Part shown: positions 24,183-32,719 of the stretch, one piece after another
How positions within the stretch are numbered: the first letter of the stretch is position 1
How the letters are laid out: every line of letters starts with the position of its first letter
Source: Microvirga sp.
GTDB taxonomy: Bacteria; Pseudomonadota; Alphaproteobacteria; Rhizobiales; Beijerinckiaceae
DNA length: 40,183 nucleotides
Assembly: GCA_031181145.1 (NCBI GenBank)
Contig: JAPSLB010000041.1
Span: 1 to 40,183, forward strand
Direction of reading: 5' to 3'
Notes under the pieces: model-generated
Database searches by the model: none
The model's input: only the letters and a program-made list of their open reading frames with translations
What the model was told of the DNA's origin: nothing
Position numbers and translations under genes: made by a program

Positions 24183-25278
24183 GGAGCAGGCATTAACTCC
24201 GGTCAATCTGATTACCGGATTCCTTGGCTCGGGCAAGACAACCCTGCTGCAGCGCCTGCTGCGGGATCCGTCCCTTGCCGATACGGCTGTGCTGATCAAC
24301 GAATTCGGTGAAGTCGGCCTCGATCATCATCTGCTCGAGCGCATCGACGAGACCATGGTGCTTCTGCAATCAGGCTGCTTATGCTGCACGATCCGGGGGG
24401 AGCTCTCGTCCGCGATCAAGGATCTTCAATCGAAGCGGGAAGGCAGGCGCGTACCATTCTTCCGCCGGTTGGTCATCGAGAGCACCGGACTTGCCGATCC
24501 GTTCCCCATTCTTTCCACCGTTCACGCCGATCCGGTGCTGAAGCATCATTTCCGCCTGGGCAATGTGATAGCAACCGTCGATGCCGTGAACGGCGAAGCC
24601 CAACTCAGCCGCCAAAGGGAGAATGCCAAGCAGGTGGCTGTGGCCGACCGGCTGATCGTCACCAAGACGGACTTAACCGACGAGCGAAACACTCAGATGC
24701 TCGTCGCGCGCATCCGCCAGCTCAATCCGTCCGCCCCGCTCTGGCGCTCGCCATGTGATCCGCTCGATGCCGGGGTGCTTCTCTCCCGCGATGTGTTCGA
24801 GCTGGCAGGCAAGAGCGAGATGGCACAGCGCTGGTTTGCCGCCGAGATCAGGGGAAAATGGCAGCTTCGCGGGCACGGCCAGCCTCAGGGAGACCCCGCG
24901 CGTCCCGGCTATGCCCGCTTTGCCGACAATGGTGGAGGGCAGGGGAATGGCTTCAACTGTCACGGTGACAGCATTCATGCCTTCGCAGTGGTGTTTGACA
25001 GGCCGGTCGATTGGACAATCTTCGGCATCTGGCTGACCATGCTGCTGAATCGACACGGAACCAAGATCCTACGCGTAAAGGGCATCCTTAACGTCGAGGG
25101 CTCAGCGGCTCCAGTGGCCGTACACGGTGTGCAACACTTGGTTCATCCCCCAGTGCATATGGCCGCATGGCCTGACGAGGATCGCCGCTCACGCATCGTC
25201 TTTATCGTCGATGGTCTCGATCATGTCCTCATCGAGCGATCGCTTGCCGCATTCCTGGACTTACATCGGCTGGCTTGA
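24175..25278 (+). CDS. CobW/COG0523-family metallochaperone GTPase
   Basis: A G3E-family P-loop GTPase of 367 residues that loads or traffics metal (zinc, cobalt or iron) to a client enzyme. Walker A GFLGSGKT is at residues 15-22, the metal-binding CxCC as G67-C-L-C-C71, Walker B as VIESTGLADP, and the guanine-specificity motif as TKTD. A CobW C-terminal domain follows from about residue 265 (HAFAVVFDRPVDW onward). A glycine-, asparagine- and histidine-bearing linker sits near 245-265. This subfamily includes activators of nitrile hydratase. Since it follows a metal-dependent deacetylase, that enzyme or the 109-residue protein is the likely client. GAGG six bases upstream supports the start. 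Confidence 0.88.
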   Translation: MAEEQALTPVNLITGFLGSGKTTLLQRLLRDPSLADTAVLINEFGEVGLDHHLLERIDETMVLLQSGCLCCTIRGELSSAIKDLQSKREGRRVPFFRRLVIESTGLADPFPILSTVHADPVLKHHFRLGNVIATVDAVNGEAQLSRQRENAKQVAVADRLIVTKTDLTDERNTQMLVARIRQLNPSAPLWRSPCDPLDAGVLLSRDVFELAGKSEMAQRWFAAEIRGKWQLRGHGQPQGDPARPGYARFADNGGGQGNGFNCHGDSIHAFAVVFDRPVDWTIFGIWLTMLLNRHGTKILRVKGILNVEGSAAPVAVHGVQHLVHPPVHMAAWPDEDRRSRIVFIVDGLDHVLIERSLAAFLDLHRLA

Positions 25279-25607
25279 GCGTAACCCTGAGGGATTGCGG
25301 CCGGACAATGACGGATATGCACCCGATTCTCAGCCTTCCTTCAAGGGAATGAGCGTATTCTGTGGTCCAGGAGGATTTCCACCTCTCATCCGCACTGTAA
25401 GAGAGCTTCAGGATGAGGTTATGCGGCTCACCTTGACCAGCGGACGCAGACCGTACGCGAATGACGCGGATCTCAGAGCTGGCCTATTGATCCAGCCTCA
25501 CTGGCCCAAGCGCGACGGGTGCGAGATCGGAACGAAAGGCGAGCCGGGTAGCTGTTAAACTGCTCTCCACCCGAGAGAAGGCAAATTCAGATTGAGTGGG
25601 CGGCCGT
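25279..25607. other. Convergent intergenic region
   Basis: Lies between the CobW gene and the oppositely oriented MFS gene. A plus-strand frame runs through it in a different phase from CobW, but matches no family and has no ribosome site. No clear terminator hairpin was found. Confidence 0.45.
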
Positions 25608-26822
25608 TTAGCGGCTTGCGACTGACTCCCGCTGTCCAGCAATCAGACCGAAGGAAACGATTGCCAGCAGCGAACAGGTGCCCATGACGGCGATCAAGGG
25701 CCAGACAGTCGCGCCAAGCACCGCACCGACAATTGGAGCGACAAGCGCGCCGAATCCGATCTGAAGACTCCCCGACAAGCCGGCCGCTGCGCCTGCAACC
25801 TCCGGTTTCACACTGACTGCGCCTGCAATACCGCTCGGCAGAACCAATCCATTTCCTACGCCGATGAAGAACATAGGTCCAAACAGGGCAACCGGGTGCA
25901 TGGAACTCTGGGAGAACGCCATGATCATGGCAGCGATACTGGCCAGTGTCATGCACGTGCCGATCAGGATCATGCGGTTCGGCCCAACCCTGCCCGCGAG
26001 CCGACCGGAGGCGAGGTTACCCAGTAGGTAGCCACTCGGTACGATGGCAAAGTAGAAGCCATACTCCGCCGGGCTTCGTCCCATCAGCTCGATCATCACG
26101 TAAGGTGCACCTGCGACAAAGGCGAAGAACACCGCCGAAACGAAGCTGGCGGCCAGCGTATAGCCCCAGAACAAGCGAGAGCGGAACAGGCTTAGGTAGC
26201 CGTATGCGAGGTGCCGGAGCGATCCGGACGACCCGCGATTCTTGTTTGTCTCGTAGAGCTGCCAGTAGGCAAAGAGCAGAGCGAGGCTGCCGAAGATCGC
26301 CAAGAAAACAAAGGAAGCGCGCCATCCATAGAAAGTTTCGAGGATGCCGCCGATCGTTGGTGCGATCATGGGTGCAACGGCCATGCCCATGGTGACATAG
26401 CCGATCATGCTCGCCACCTGGTTGCCCCCATAGAGATCACGGACAATTGCGCGACCTAAGGTAATCCCTGCGCAACCGCCGATGGCTTGGACGACCCGGC
26501 CGAAGATCAGGAGGTCAACACTCTGCGCCGCGAGGCAGAGGAGCGAACCCAGCACGAAGACGAGAAGTCCGATGAGGAGCACAGGGCGCCGGCCGAGCCG
26601 GTCTGAGAGCGGACCTACAATCAATTGTCCGACGGCCATGGCGGCCAGGTAGAGCGAGAGGGTCAGCTGGATGGTGGTGAAATCAACGCCGAACGCTCGG
26701 GCCATGCTCGGCATGGAAGGTAGATACATGTTGATTCCGAGCGGGCTTACGGCCGAGACGGCAATAAGCAATGCGATGAAGGTGGGCTTGAGGATTGGCT
26801 CTGCCTTGGCGTTGCGAGTCAT
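25608..26822 (-). CDS. Bcr/CflA-family multidrug efflux MFS transporter
   Basis: An inner-membrane proton-coupled drug exporter of 404 residues with 12 predicted helices (DHA1, Bcr/CflA group). Diagnostic segments are SPLGINMYLPSMPSMARAFG in helix 1 and its loop, the motif A loop GPLSDRLGRRPVLLIGL and the motif C region AIGGCAGITLGRAIVRDLYG. Family members export bicyclomycin, chloramphenicol or sulfonamides; the substrate here is unknown. No strong ribosome site is visible before the ATG. It stands alone on the minus strand between two plus-strand modules. Confidence 0.88.
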   Translation of the reverse strand: MTRNAKAEPILKPTFIALLIAVSAVSPLGINMYLPSMPSMARAFGVDFTTIQLTLSLYLAAMAVGQLIVGPLSDRLGRRPVLLIGLLVFVLGSLLCLAAQSVDLLIFGRVVQAIGGCAGITLGRAIVRDLYGGNQVASMIGYVTMGMAVAPMIAPTIGGILETFYGWRASFVFLAIFGSLALLFAYWQLYETNKNRGSSGSLRHLAYGYLSLFRSRLFWGYTLAASFVSAVFFAFVAGAPYVMIELMGRSPAEYGFYFAIVPSGYLLGNLASGRLAGRVGPNRMILIGTCMTLASIAAMIMAFSQSSMHPVALFGPMFFIGVGNGLVLPSGIAGAVSVKPEVAGAAAGLSGSLQIGFGALVAPIVGAVLGATVWPLIAVMGTCSLLAIVSFGLIAGQRESVASR

Positions 26823-27114
26823 CTGTCCGGATCATTCTCTGGGGACGGCGGTATGCGTGCTGACGCGCAGAACCGTTTCGGGGCTGCCCTTATACCACAA
26901 GAGCCTGCCGATCTGGACATTGATCCTGCGAGTTCAGGCAGTTCATGTCGAATTTCCACTCACCTGTCGCACTTGAACCGTTCGGGGGACAGCCATGCTC
27001 GGCCAGAGGGAATGCATCGCCTCTCTATAAAGGCGCAAGACCAAAGCGTGAAATTATAAAAGATCGCACCTTTGCGCCAGGCTGATGATTCACCTCGCAA
27101 CGTGGGAGGATCTG
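26823..27114. other. Intergenic region upstream of the MFS gene
   Basis: Presumably holds the minus-strand MFS promoter and, at the right, the AT-rich leader (near 27045-27070) and ribosome site of the transposase fragment. No other gene was found. Confidence 0.4.
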
Positions 27115-27255
27115 ATGCTTTGGCATGAAATGACGGGCTTCGATTGGGTGATCATTGAGTCGCTGTTGTCCAACGGGCCGCAAGGGGTGCCTCGGGTATA
27201 TGACCGCCGAGTGCTCAACACCATTCTCGATCAGGCCCAGGATAAAAATGTCTAG
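27115..27255 (+). pseudogene. 5' fragment of an IS5-family transposase
   Basis: A 46-codon frame has a strong ribosome site (GGGAGGA four bases before the ATG) and encodes MLWHEMTGFDWVIIES, then LLSNGPQGVPRVYDRRVLN, before the sequence turns unrelated and stops. It matches the conserved start of IS5-group transposases (typically LLPNKPRGVPRVDDRRVLNG), up to the point where IFWVLRSGAPWRDLP should follow. The element is therefore truncated after about 36 family residues by deletion or recombination. It is unlikely to be functional, although a short peptide could still be translated. No terminal inverted repeat was identified. Confidence 0.65.
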
Positions 27256-27308
27256 GGCAGAACCCCGCCCAGGGGCGACTGCAAGGGCTCATTTGCCGTC
27301 AGTTCCCT

Positions 27309-27340
27309 CATGTCTCGCCCGGCAGACCGGGCGAGACATG
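27309..27340 (-). terminator. Perfect 14-base-pair hairpin after the GST gene
   Basis: CATGTCTCGCCCGG (27309-27322) pairs perfectly with CCGGGCGAGACATG (27327-27340) around the loop CAGA. It lies 18 bases past the stop of the minus-strand GST gene, so it most likely ends the regulator-GST transcript. No T-run is present on either side. Confidence 0.65.
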
Positions 27341-27358
27341 CATCGAAACCAATCAGGA

Positions 27359-27979
27359 TTACCCTTTGGGATATGTTTCTCTCATCGAGCGGCGCACTGA
27401 GACCTCTGCGAACCATGCGGCAAGCTTCGGGTGGGCGCTTCTCCAGTCCTTGTCAGGGAAACGGAAGTCCAGATAGCCGAGCGCGCAGGCGGCTGCGATC
27501 GATCCTGCATGGAACGCACCGGAGAATTTTTTGAACCATTTGCCTTCCAGGTCGTCCAGACCTGAATCGACCTTCGCCATTTGGCCTGCATACCAGTCGT
27601 CCCACCGCAGACCTTCGGGCCGCAGTGCCGTCTCGTAGCGACACAGAAGGCAGGCATCGAGGATCGAGTCTCCAAGCGCCTCGAGTGTCAGCACTTCGAA
27701 ACGATCTGCCCCTTGCGGATAGACCGTCCCATCTCCGGAGGCAAGCGTGTCTATGTAGGTGCAGATCACACGGCTGTCGAACAATGGCTTGTCATCCTCC
27801 AGCAAGGCGCAGGGGACCTTGCCGGACGAGTTATGCTTGACGATTTCGGGGTCCCGCTTGACCGGGCCCGCGGCTGAGCCAAGGATCTCGATCTGATCTT
27901 CAACGCCACGCTCGTAAGCGGTGACCATGACCTTGCGGACATAGGGGGAGGCTGGGGAGTAGAAAAGTCTCAATTTCAT
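27359..27979 (-). CDS. Glutathione S-transferase
   Basis: A 206-residue cytosolic GST. The thioredoxin-like N-domain starts MKLRLFYSPASPYVRKVM with a serine in the catalytic YSPASP turn; GKVPCALLEDD holds the cis-proline for glutathione binding and LFDSRVICTYID the gamma-glutamyl site. An all-helical C-domain follows. The function in the cluster is open: conjugation, reductive cleavage or isomerisation of a pathway intermediate. Its ATG overlaps the regulator stop by one base (TAATG), so the two are coupled and the GST is probably under the regulator's own control. Confidence 0.88.
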   Translation of the reverse strand: MKLRLFYSPASPYVRKVMVTAYERGVEDQIEILGSAAGPVKRDPEIVKHNSSGKVPCALLEDDKPLFDSRVICTYIDTLASGDGTVYPQGADRFEVLTLEALGDSILDACLLCRYETALRPEGLRWDDWYAGQMAKVDSGLDDLEGKWFKKFSGAFHAGSIAAACALGYLDFRFPDKDWRSAHPKLAAWFAEVSVRRSMRETYPKG

Positions 27980-28716
27980 TAAGGCTTCCTTTTCGATGTT
28001 TTCCTGTTTTGGGCTTTCGCCCGATCCGGGACGATACGCAGCGTGCCTTCAGGCTGACTGTTCAGCTGGCTCAAGAGATAGTCCATGGCAAAGAGCACAT
28101 GCTCGCGCATGATGGCTCCCGCTCGCATGCCATTTCCATGTGACAGCGCTTCGGCGATCCGGCGATGGTCGTCGTGAGAGCGATGAATGATCTTCCAGTG
28201 CTCCCACAATATGATGCGATCCGATGTCAGCGGCACGTTGTGCAGACGCGCGACAAAATCAGCGATCCACGGGTTTCCGGCGATCGTCTGGATCAGCTTG
28301 TGGAAGCGCACGTTCATCTCGCGGTACGGCGCGTGGCTTTCTTCGAGCAAATGCCCGTCTGCGAGGAGACGATCCCCCTCTGCAACGAGATCGAATAATT
28401 GCTTCGAAAGGGCTTCGGTCATGTTTGGCGCAGCCAGCATGCAGGCGAGCGCCTCAAGTTCCGCGCGCACGATGAATGCCCCGCGGATCTGCTCAGGCGA
28501 GAACTCACGGACTCTATATCCGCAGTTGCTTTCGTAAACGACGAGCCCGGAATTGGCGAGCGCTGCAAGCGCCGTGCGCAGCGGTGTTCGCGAAACGCCC
28601 AGCTGCTCAGCCAACCGATTTTGATGCAGTTTTTCGCCGGGATGCAGTTCGCCGCGCAAGATCACTTCACGCAACCGTTCGCCCACCATCTCTGCACTGG
28701 TGTGATTATCCGTCAA
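27979..28716 (-). CDS. GntR-family regulator with FCD effector domain
   Basis: A 245-residue FadR-subfamily transcription factor. The winged helix is at about residues 8-75 (LREVILRGELHPGEKL, ENRLAEQLGVSRTPLR-type helix-turn-helix with QNRLAEQLGVSRTPLRTAL). The all-helical FCD ligand domain is at about 80-225, with the metal- or acid-binding histidines suggested by FHKLIQTIAGN and the RSHDDHRRIAEAL segment. It starts at TTG 28716, which has GGAGGGAG four to five bases upstream; no in-frame ATG has a comparable site. FCD regulators usually repress divergently transcribed catabolic genes and release DNA on binding an organic acid. It faces the SDR-TRAP operon across a 162-base AT-rich region with two inverted repeats. 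Confidence 0.88.
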   Translation of the reverse strand: MTDNHTSAEMVGERLREVILRGELHPGEKLHQNRLAEQLGVSRTPLRTALAALANSGLVVYESNCGYRVREFSPEQIRGAFIVRAELEALACMLAAPNMTEALSKQLFDLVAEGDRLLADGHLLEESHAPYREMNVRFHKLIQTIAGNPWIADFVARLHNVPLTSDRIILWEHWKIIHRSHDDHRRIAEALSHGNGMRAGAIMREHVLFAMDYLLSQLNSQPEGTLRIVPDRAKAQNRKTSKRKP

Positions 28717-28878
28717 ATGGCTCCCTCCCCCCGAGAAAGTGATGAGCGCTCAACATTAGTCGTGCAATGTTAGAAATCAAAATGGATCCAAAATTGTAAT
28801 TTCGCAAACAAATTTATTTGCCATTCGTCAGGAAATGTGTTCATTTTTAGCTGAACAGGTCGTTAGGATATATCAAGT
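28717..28878. promoter_or_regulatory. Divergent control region of the GntR-GST and SDR-TRAP operons
   Basis: A markedly AT-rich 162-base gap. Two inverted repeats share the same geometry, 6-base arms with an 8-base spacer: AACATT/AATGTT at 28752-28771 and TGTTCA/TGAACA at 28838-28857. A TTGCCA at 28818-28823 could be the -35 box of the plus-strand operon, which would put the second repeat over the -10 region. The repeats are seen directly; binding by the adjacent GntR regulator is inference. Confidence 0.45.
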
Positions 28879-29637
28879 ATGTCACTGGTTTGTCTCGTCA
28901 CCGGCGCTGCTGGCGGCATTGGGAGAGCTGTCGTTCGCCGCCTTGCCGAGGACGGTCTCAGCATCCTTGCCGCGGATCTCACCCTGGACGCTGCAAGGGA
29001 CGCGTTGACCGGATTGCCTGGTGAAGGTCACCGCGCCGTTTCGCTTGATGTGGCGGATGAAACCGCCGTCATCAATACGTTCAGGGATGCGGAGGAGGCG
29101 GGGGCACCGATCGATGCCGTTGTCGCGGCTGCGGGTATTCTTTTGTTCGCTCCGAATGGCGAGCGTCCGCCGATCACGGAGATTGAGTTGAAGGACTGGA
29201 ACTTGACGCAGTCCGTCAATTCAACCGGAACCTTCCTGCTGATGCGTGAATACCTGCGCGGTGCAAGCCGTCGCAATCTCAGGAATGGTCGTTTCGTGGG
29301 CTTCGCCTCAGTGGCTGCTCAGCTCGGAGGTTATCGCTCCAGTTCAGCCTACATTGCGTCGAAAAGCGCGGTGCTGGGGCTGATCAAGGCAGGTGCACGA
29401 GAGGCTGCCCATCTCGGCATCACCGTAAATGCTGTTGCTCCTGGTCTGATCGACGCACCAATGCTGCATCAGTCGCTCGACCCTGAAAACTACTCCACCG
29501 TCACCGGAAGTATTCCCCTTCAGAGAGTGGGTAGCCCCGAGGACGTCGCCGGAGCCGTTGCTTTCCTGATGGGCAAGGACGCGTCCTACATCACCGGCGC
29601 TGTGATCGACGTCAACGGCGGATATCGCATGCAGTAA
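28879..29637 (+). CDS. SDR-family oxidoreductase 1
   Basis: A classical short-chain dehydrogenase of 252 residues, NAD(P)-dependent, converting an alcohol to a ketone or the reverse. The cofactor loop is TGAAGGIG near residue 8, the catalytic serine lies in GFASVAA and the catalytic pair in YIASK. C-terminal features are NAVAPGLIDAPM and YITGAVIDVNGGY. The usual NNAG stabilising motif reads VAAAG, an uncommon but tolerated change. First gene of the catabolic operon, preceded only by a weak AGGA ribosome site. Confidence 0.88.
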   Translation: MSLVCLVTGAAGGIGRAVVRRLAEDGLSILAADLTLDAARDALTGLPGEGHRAVSLDVADETAVINTFRDAEEAGAPIDAVVAAAGILLFAPNGERPPITEIELKDWNLTQSVNSTGTFLLMREYLRGASRRNLRNGRFVGFASVAAQLGGYRSSSAYIASKSAVLGLIKAGAREAAHLGITVNAVAPGLIDAPMLHQSLDPENYSTVTGSIPLQRVGSPEDVAGAVAFLMGKDASYITGAVIDVNGGYRMQ

Positions 29638-29695
29638 GAGCCGCGCATCGGCCCTGAGCGTCAGCCGGGCCGATGCGTGCGAGGGAGGAGGATTC

Positions 29696-30205
29696 ATGAT
29701 AAGAACATTAAGATTTCTAACAAATTCACTTACCGTTCTGGCCGGCTTATCCGTCGCCCTCATGATGTTCCACATCATGGCCGATGTTGTCGGAAAATAC
29801 GTATTTCACTATCCCGTCCCCAGCACGGCCGAAATCGTGGCCAACTACTACATGATCGCCTCTGTGTTCCTGATCCTTGCTTATGTTGAGGCCAAGGGTT
29901 CCGCGATTTCCGTAGATCTCATCTATGACAACGTAAGACCGGCCGCGCAGCGCATCATGCGGAAAATGGGTCAGATCGGCACCCTGATCTTCTACATAGG
30001 CCTGGGTTGGTTCTCGTGGGATGTCGCCATGCGGGCATTCAGAGTGAACGAGACTGTCGACGGGCTGTGGCGCGTGACCGTGTGGCCTGCCAAGTACATG
30101 CTGCCTCTTGGTCTCGCGATTGCCTGTCTCGTGCTGCTGATCAAGATTTTCGCAGGCGATCGAGCGCGCTTGGTCGACAATGTTACCCAGAGCCATAGTC
30201 ACTGA
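29696..30205 (+). CDS. TRAP transporter small permease (DctQ-like)
   Basis: A 169-residue inner-membrane protein with four predicted helices, the small membrane subunit of a tripartite ATP-independent periplasmic transporter. Family features include the arginine/lysine-flanked first helix with VVGKYVFHYPVPSTAEI and the ILAYVEAKGSAISVDLIYD loop. GAGGAGG four bases before the ATG is a strong ribosome site. It is followed after eight bases by the large permease gene. Confidence 0.9.
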   Translation: MIRTLRFLTNSLTVLAGLSVALMMFHIMADVVGKYVFHYPVPSTAEIVANYYMIASVFLILAYVEAKGSAISVDLIYDNVRPAAQRIMRKMGQIGTLIFYIGLGWFSWDVAMRAFRVNETVDGLWRVTVWPAKYMLPLGLAIACLVLLIKIFAGDRARLVDNVTQSHSH

Positions 30206-30213
30206 GGTCTGCG

Positions 30214-31518
30214 ATGGATCGCATAGAAATTGGATTTATCGGAATTGGCCTGGTTCTGGTGCTGATCGGCATACGAGTGCCGATCGGAGTTGCAATGGGC
30301 AGCACTGCCTTCATCGGTATCTGGAGCATGATGGGCTGGCGGCCCGCCGTCGGTATCGCTAAAGCCGTTCCGTTCCACCTGATCGGCGATTGGAACCTGT
30401 CGGCGATCCCGATGTTCCTGCTGATGGGCTTCATTGCCGTGGAAGCGGGCTTGACTCGGGGCTTGTTCGGAGCAGCACGCATCCTGCTGTCGTGGTTGCC
30501 AGGCGGCCTCGCCTCGTCCACGGTCGCGGCAAGCGCGCTCTTTGCGTCCGCTTCAGGATCATCGGTTGCGACCGCTGCCGCCTTCTCGCGCATTGCCGTT
30601 CCGGAGATGCTTGGCTCGAATTACAACAAGGGCCTCGCGACCGGGTCCGTCGCGGCGGCCGGCACCTTGGGCGCGCTGATCCCGCCCAGTGTTCTGATGA
30701 TCGTCTTCGGATTATTGCTCAACACCTCGATCTCGACGCTCTTCGTTGCAGGCATCATCCCGGGTATTCTGACTGCCGTGATGTTCCTCGGCATGATCAC
30801 CGTCCGCTGTGCATTGAATCCCTCGTTAGCGCCGAAGGTGAAAGTAGAAGTCACTCCGGAGGAAAAAAGGGCATTGATTGCCGATGCATGGCCCTTGCCG
30901 GTGCTGATCCTTGGCATCATGGGCGGCATTTTTGCCGGAATATTCACCGCGACCGAGGCCGGTGCGGCAGGTGCTTTCCTTGCCTTCCTCCTCGCCCTTG
31001 TGCGCGGCCGCCTAAATATCGGCATCATGAAGCGCGCTCTTGTGGACACGGCAGCCGGAACATCAGAAATCTTCATGGTCATTCTTGGGGCTGCGCTCTT
31101 TGCACGCTTCGTGGCGCTCGCCACGATCCCGGATTATGTCATCGGCCTTTTTGATGGTTACTCGACCTTCACTGTCATATTTCTGATCTGCATCCTGTTC
31201 CTGATCCTGGGTGCTTTTCTCGAATCGATCTCCATCATGCTGCTGTGCCTGCCAGTACTGGGGCCGCTTCTCGTCGCCCATGATGTGAATTTGATCTGGT
31301 TCGGCGTGCTGACGATCAAGCTTCTGGAAATCGGTCTCGTGACACCGCCGATGGGCATGAATGTGTTCGTCATCAAGTCATCAATGGGTAATCGCGTTTC
31401 GCTTGGCGAAATTTTTAAGGGTGTAAGCTGGTTCATCATGATCGATTTCGTGACATTGGCTCTCCTCATCGCCTTCCCCGCTCTCAGCCTTTGGCTGCCC
31501 GCATTCATGGCTAAATGA
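30214..31518 (+). CDS. TRAP transporter large permease (DctM-like)
   Basis: A 434-residue, about 12-helix permease that drives sodium-coupled uptake of the ligand delivered by the periplasmic binding protein. Typical segments are SAIPMFLLMGFIAVEAGLT, ASASGSSVATAAAFSRIAVP, GTLGALIPPSVLMIVFGLL, FTATEAGAAGAFLAFLL and GLVTPPMGMNVFVIKS. GAGG six bases upstream supports the start. The set Q-M-P is complete and in the usual order for this transporter branch. Confidence 0.93.
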   Translation: MDRIEIGFIGIGLVLVLIGIRVPIGVAMGSTAFIGIWSMMGWRPAVGIAKAVPFHLIGDWNLSAIPMFLLMGFIAVEAGLTRGLFGAARILLSWLPGGLASSTVAASALFASASGSSVATAAAFSRIAVPEMLGSNYNKGLATGSVAAAGTLGALIPPSVLMIVFGLLLNTSISTLFVAGIIPGILTAVMFLGMITVRCALNPSLAPKVKVEVTPEEKRALIADAWPLPVLILGIMGGIFAGIFTATEAGAAGAFLAFLLALVRGRLNIGIMKRALVDTAAGTSEIFMVILGAALFARFVALATIPDYVIGLFDGYSTFTVIFLICILFLILGAFLESISIMLLCLPVLGPLLVAHDVNLIWFGVLTIKLLEIGLVTPPMGMNVFVIKSSMGNRVSLGEIFKGVSWFIMIDFVTLALLIAFPALSLWLPAFMAK

Positions 31519-31590
31519 CGGCCGATGAAAAAGGTCGGGTACATGAAGTGTTCCCGATGACTCCAATGAACCTATTTAGGGAGAGAAACT

Positions 31591-32709
31591 ATGAAGAAGA
31601 TCCTGACGACGGTCGCATCGTTGGCTATGATGTCCAGTCTGGCACAGGCGGAATCCTATCAGGCGACCAACTGGATGGCGCCGACGCACATCCTGAATGA
31701 AGTTGCTTTCGTGACGTTCGTCAATGATGTGAAGGCCGCGACGAACGGCGCTGTCGATTTCGAGATATACTCCTCGGGCTCGCTGGTTCCTGCGCCCACG
31801 ACCCTTGGCGCAATCGGTGACGGTGTGGCACAGATGGGCATCGTCGCCGCATCTTACACGCCCTCGGACCTGCCATTATCGGGCTTGATCAATGACCTTG
31901 CGTTCGTCGCGAAGGACGATTTCGCCACAGCCTTCGCTCTGACCGAGATCGGATTGACTCATCCAAGAATGCAGAAGGAGTATGCGAAGCATAATACGGT
32001 GTTTCTCGGTGGTTACTCGACGCCCACCTATGTCTTCTTGTGCATGAAGGATCTGGGTGATCTGAAGTCGATCAAGGGGCTGAAGGTCCGCACCGCAGGA
32101 ACAGCACAGAACGAATGGGCCGCCTCGCTCGGCGCAATTCCTGTCGCGGCACCGATGCCTGACGTGTATTCGGGTCTTGAGCGCGGCTCATTGGATTGCA
32201 CGCTTTCTGACCCGACGAACCTCGATAAGGGCTACAAGTTCTGGGAAGTCGTGAAGTCGATCACTACCCTTGAGCAGGGGACGTCACTCGGTGCGACTTA
32301 CGTTTATAACAAGGATTTCTGGGAAGAGATCGGTCCGGAGAACCGCCGCAAGATCCTTGATCTGACGGCTCTCGGCCTCGCACGTTCGCAGGTCGCCTAT
32401 GCCCAGGCCGTGGGAGCTGCCTTTGCCGGAGCTGCCGAGCGCAAGATCTCGATCAACGAGCCTCATCCCGAGCTGGAGGAAGCTCTGGCCAAGTTCCGGA
32501 GCAATCTCGTCGAGAACGCTCCGGCCCGCACCATGAAGGAGCGCGGTGTGGAGGATCCGACCGAGTTCGTGAAGGAGTTCCTCGCCCTGCAGGACAAGTG
32601 GGTTAAGCTCCTCGAAGGCGTCGATCGGAATGACGCCGAAGCAGTCGCAAAGATTGTGCACGAGAATATCTTTGCAAAGCTCGACGAAAATACATTCGGC
32701 CTGAACTGA
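31591..32709 (+). CDS. TRAP transporter periplasmic substrate-binding protein (DctP-like)
   Basis: A 372-residue periplasmic receptor with a signal peptide cut at about LAQA|ESYQ. Landmarks of the DctP family include the SGSLVPAPTTLGAIGDGVAQ region, IKGLKVRTAGTAQNEWAA with the arginine that in family members binds a carboxylate, and GSLDCTLSDPTN. That arginine suggests an organic-acid ligand. GGGAGAG precedes the ATG. Two strong hairpins follow the stop. Confidence 0.92.
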   Translation: MKKILTTVASLAMMSSLAQAESYQATNWMAPTHILNEVAFVTFVNDVKAATNGAVDFEIYSSGSLVPAPTTLGAIGDGVAQMGIVAASYTPSDLPLSGLINDLAFVAKDDFATAFALTEIGLTHPRMQKEYAKHNTVFLGGYSTPTYVFLCMKDLGDLKSIKGLKVRTAGTAQNEWAASLGAIPVAAPMPDVYSGLERGSLDCTLSDPTNLDKGYKFWEVVKSITTLEQGTSLGATYVYNKDFWEEIGPENRRKILDLTALGLARSQVAYAQAVGAAFAGAAERKISINEPHPELEEALAKFRSNLVENAPARTMKERGVEDPTEFVKEFLALQDKWVKLLEGVDRNDAEAVAKIVHENIFAKLDENTFGLN

Positions 32710-32719
32710 TTCCTTCCGA

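Noticed and set aside
25127..25558. 143-codon plus-strand frame past the CobW gene
   Set aside because: Its first third lies out of frame within CobW; the rest has no family signature or ribosome site.
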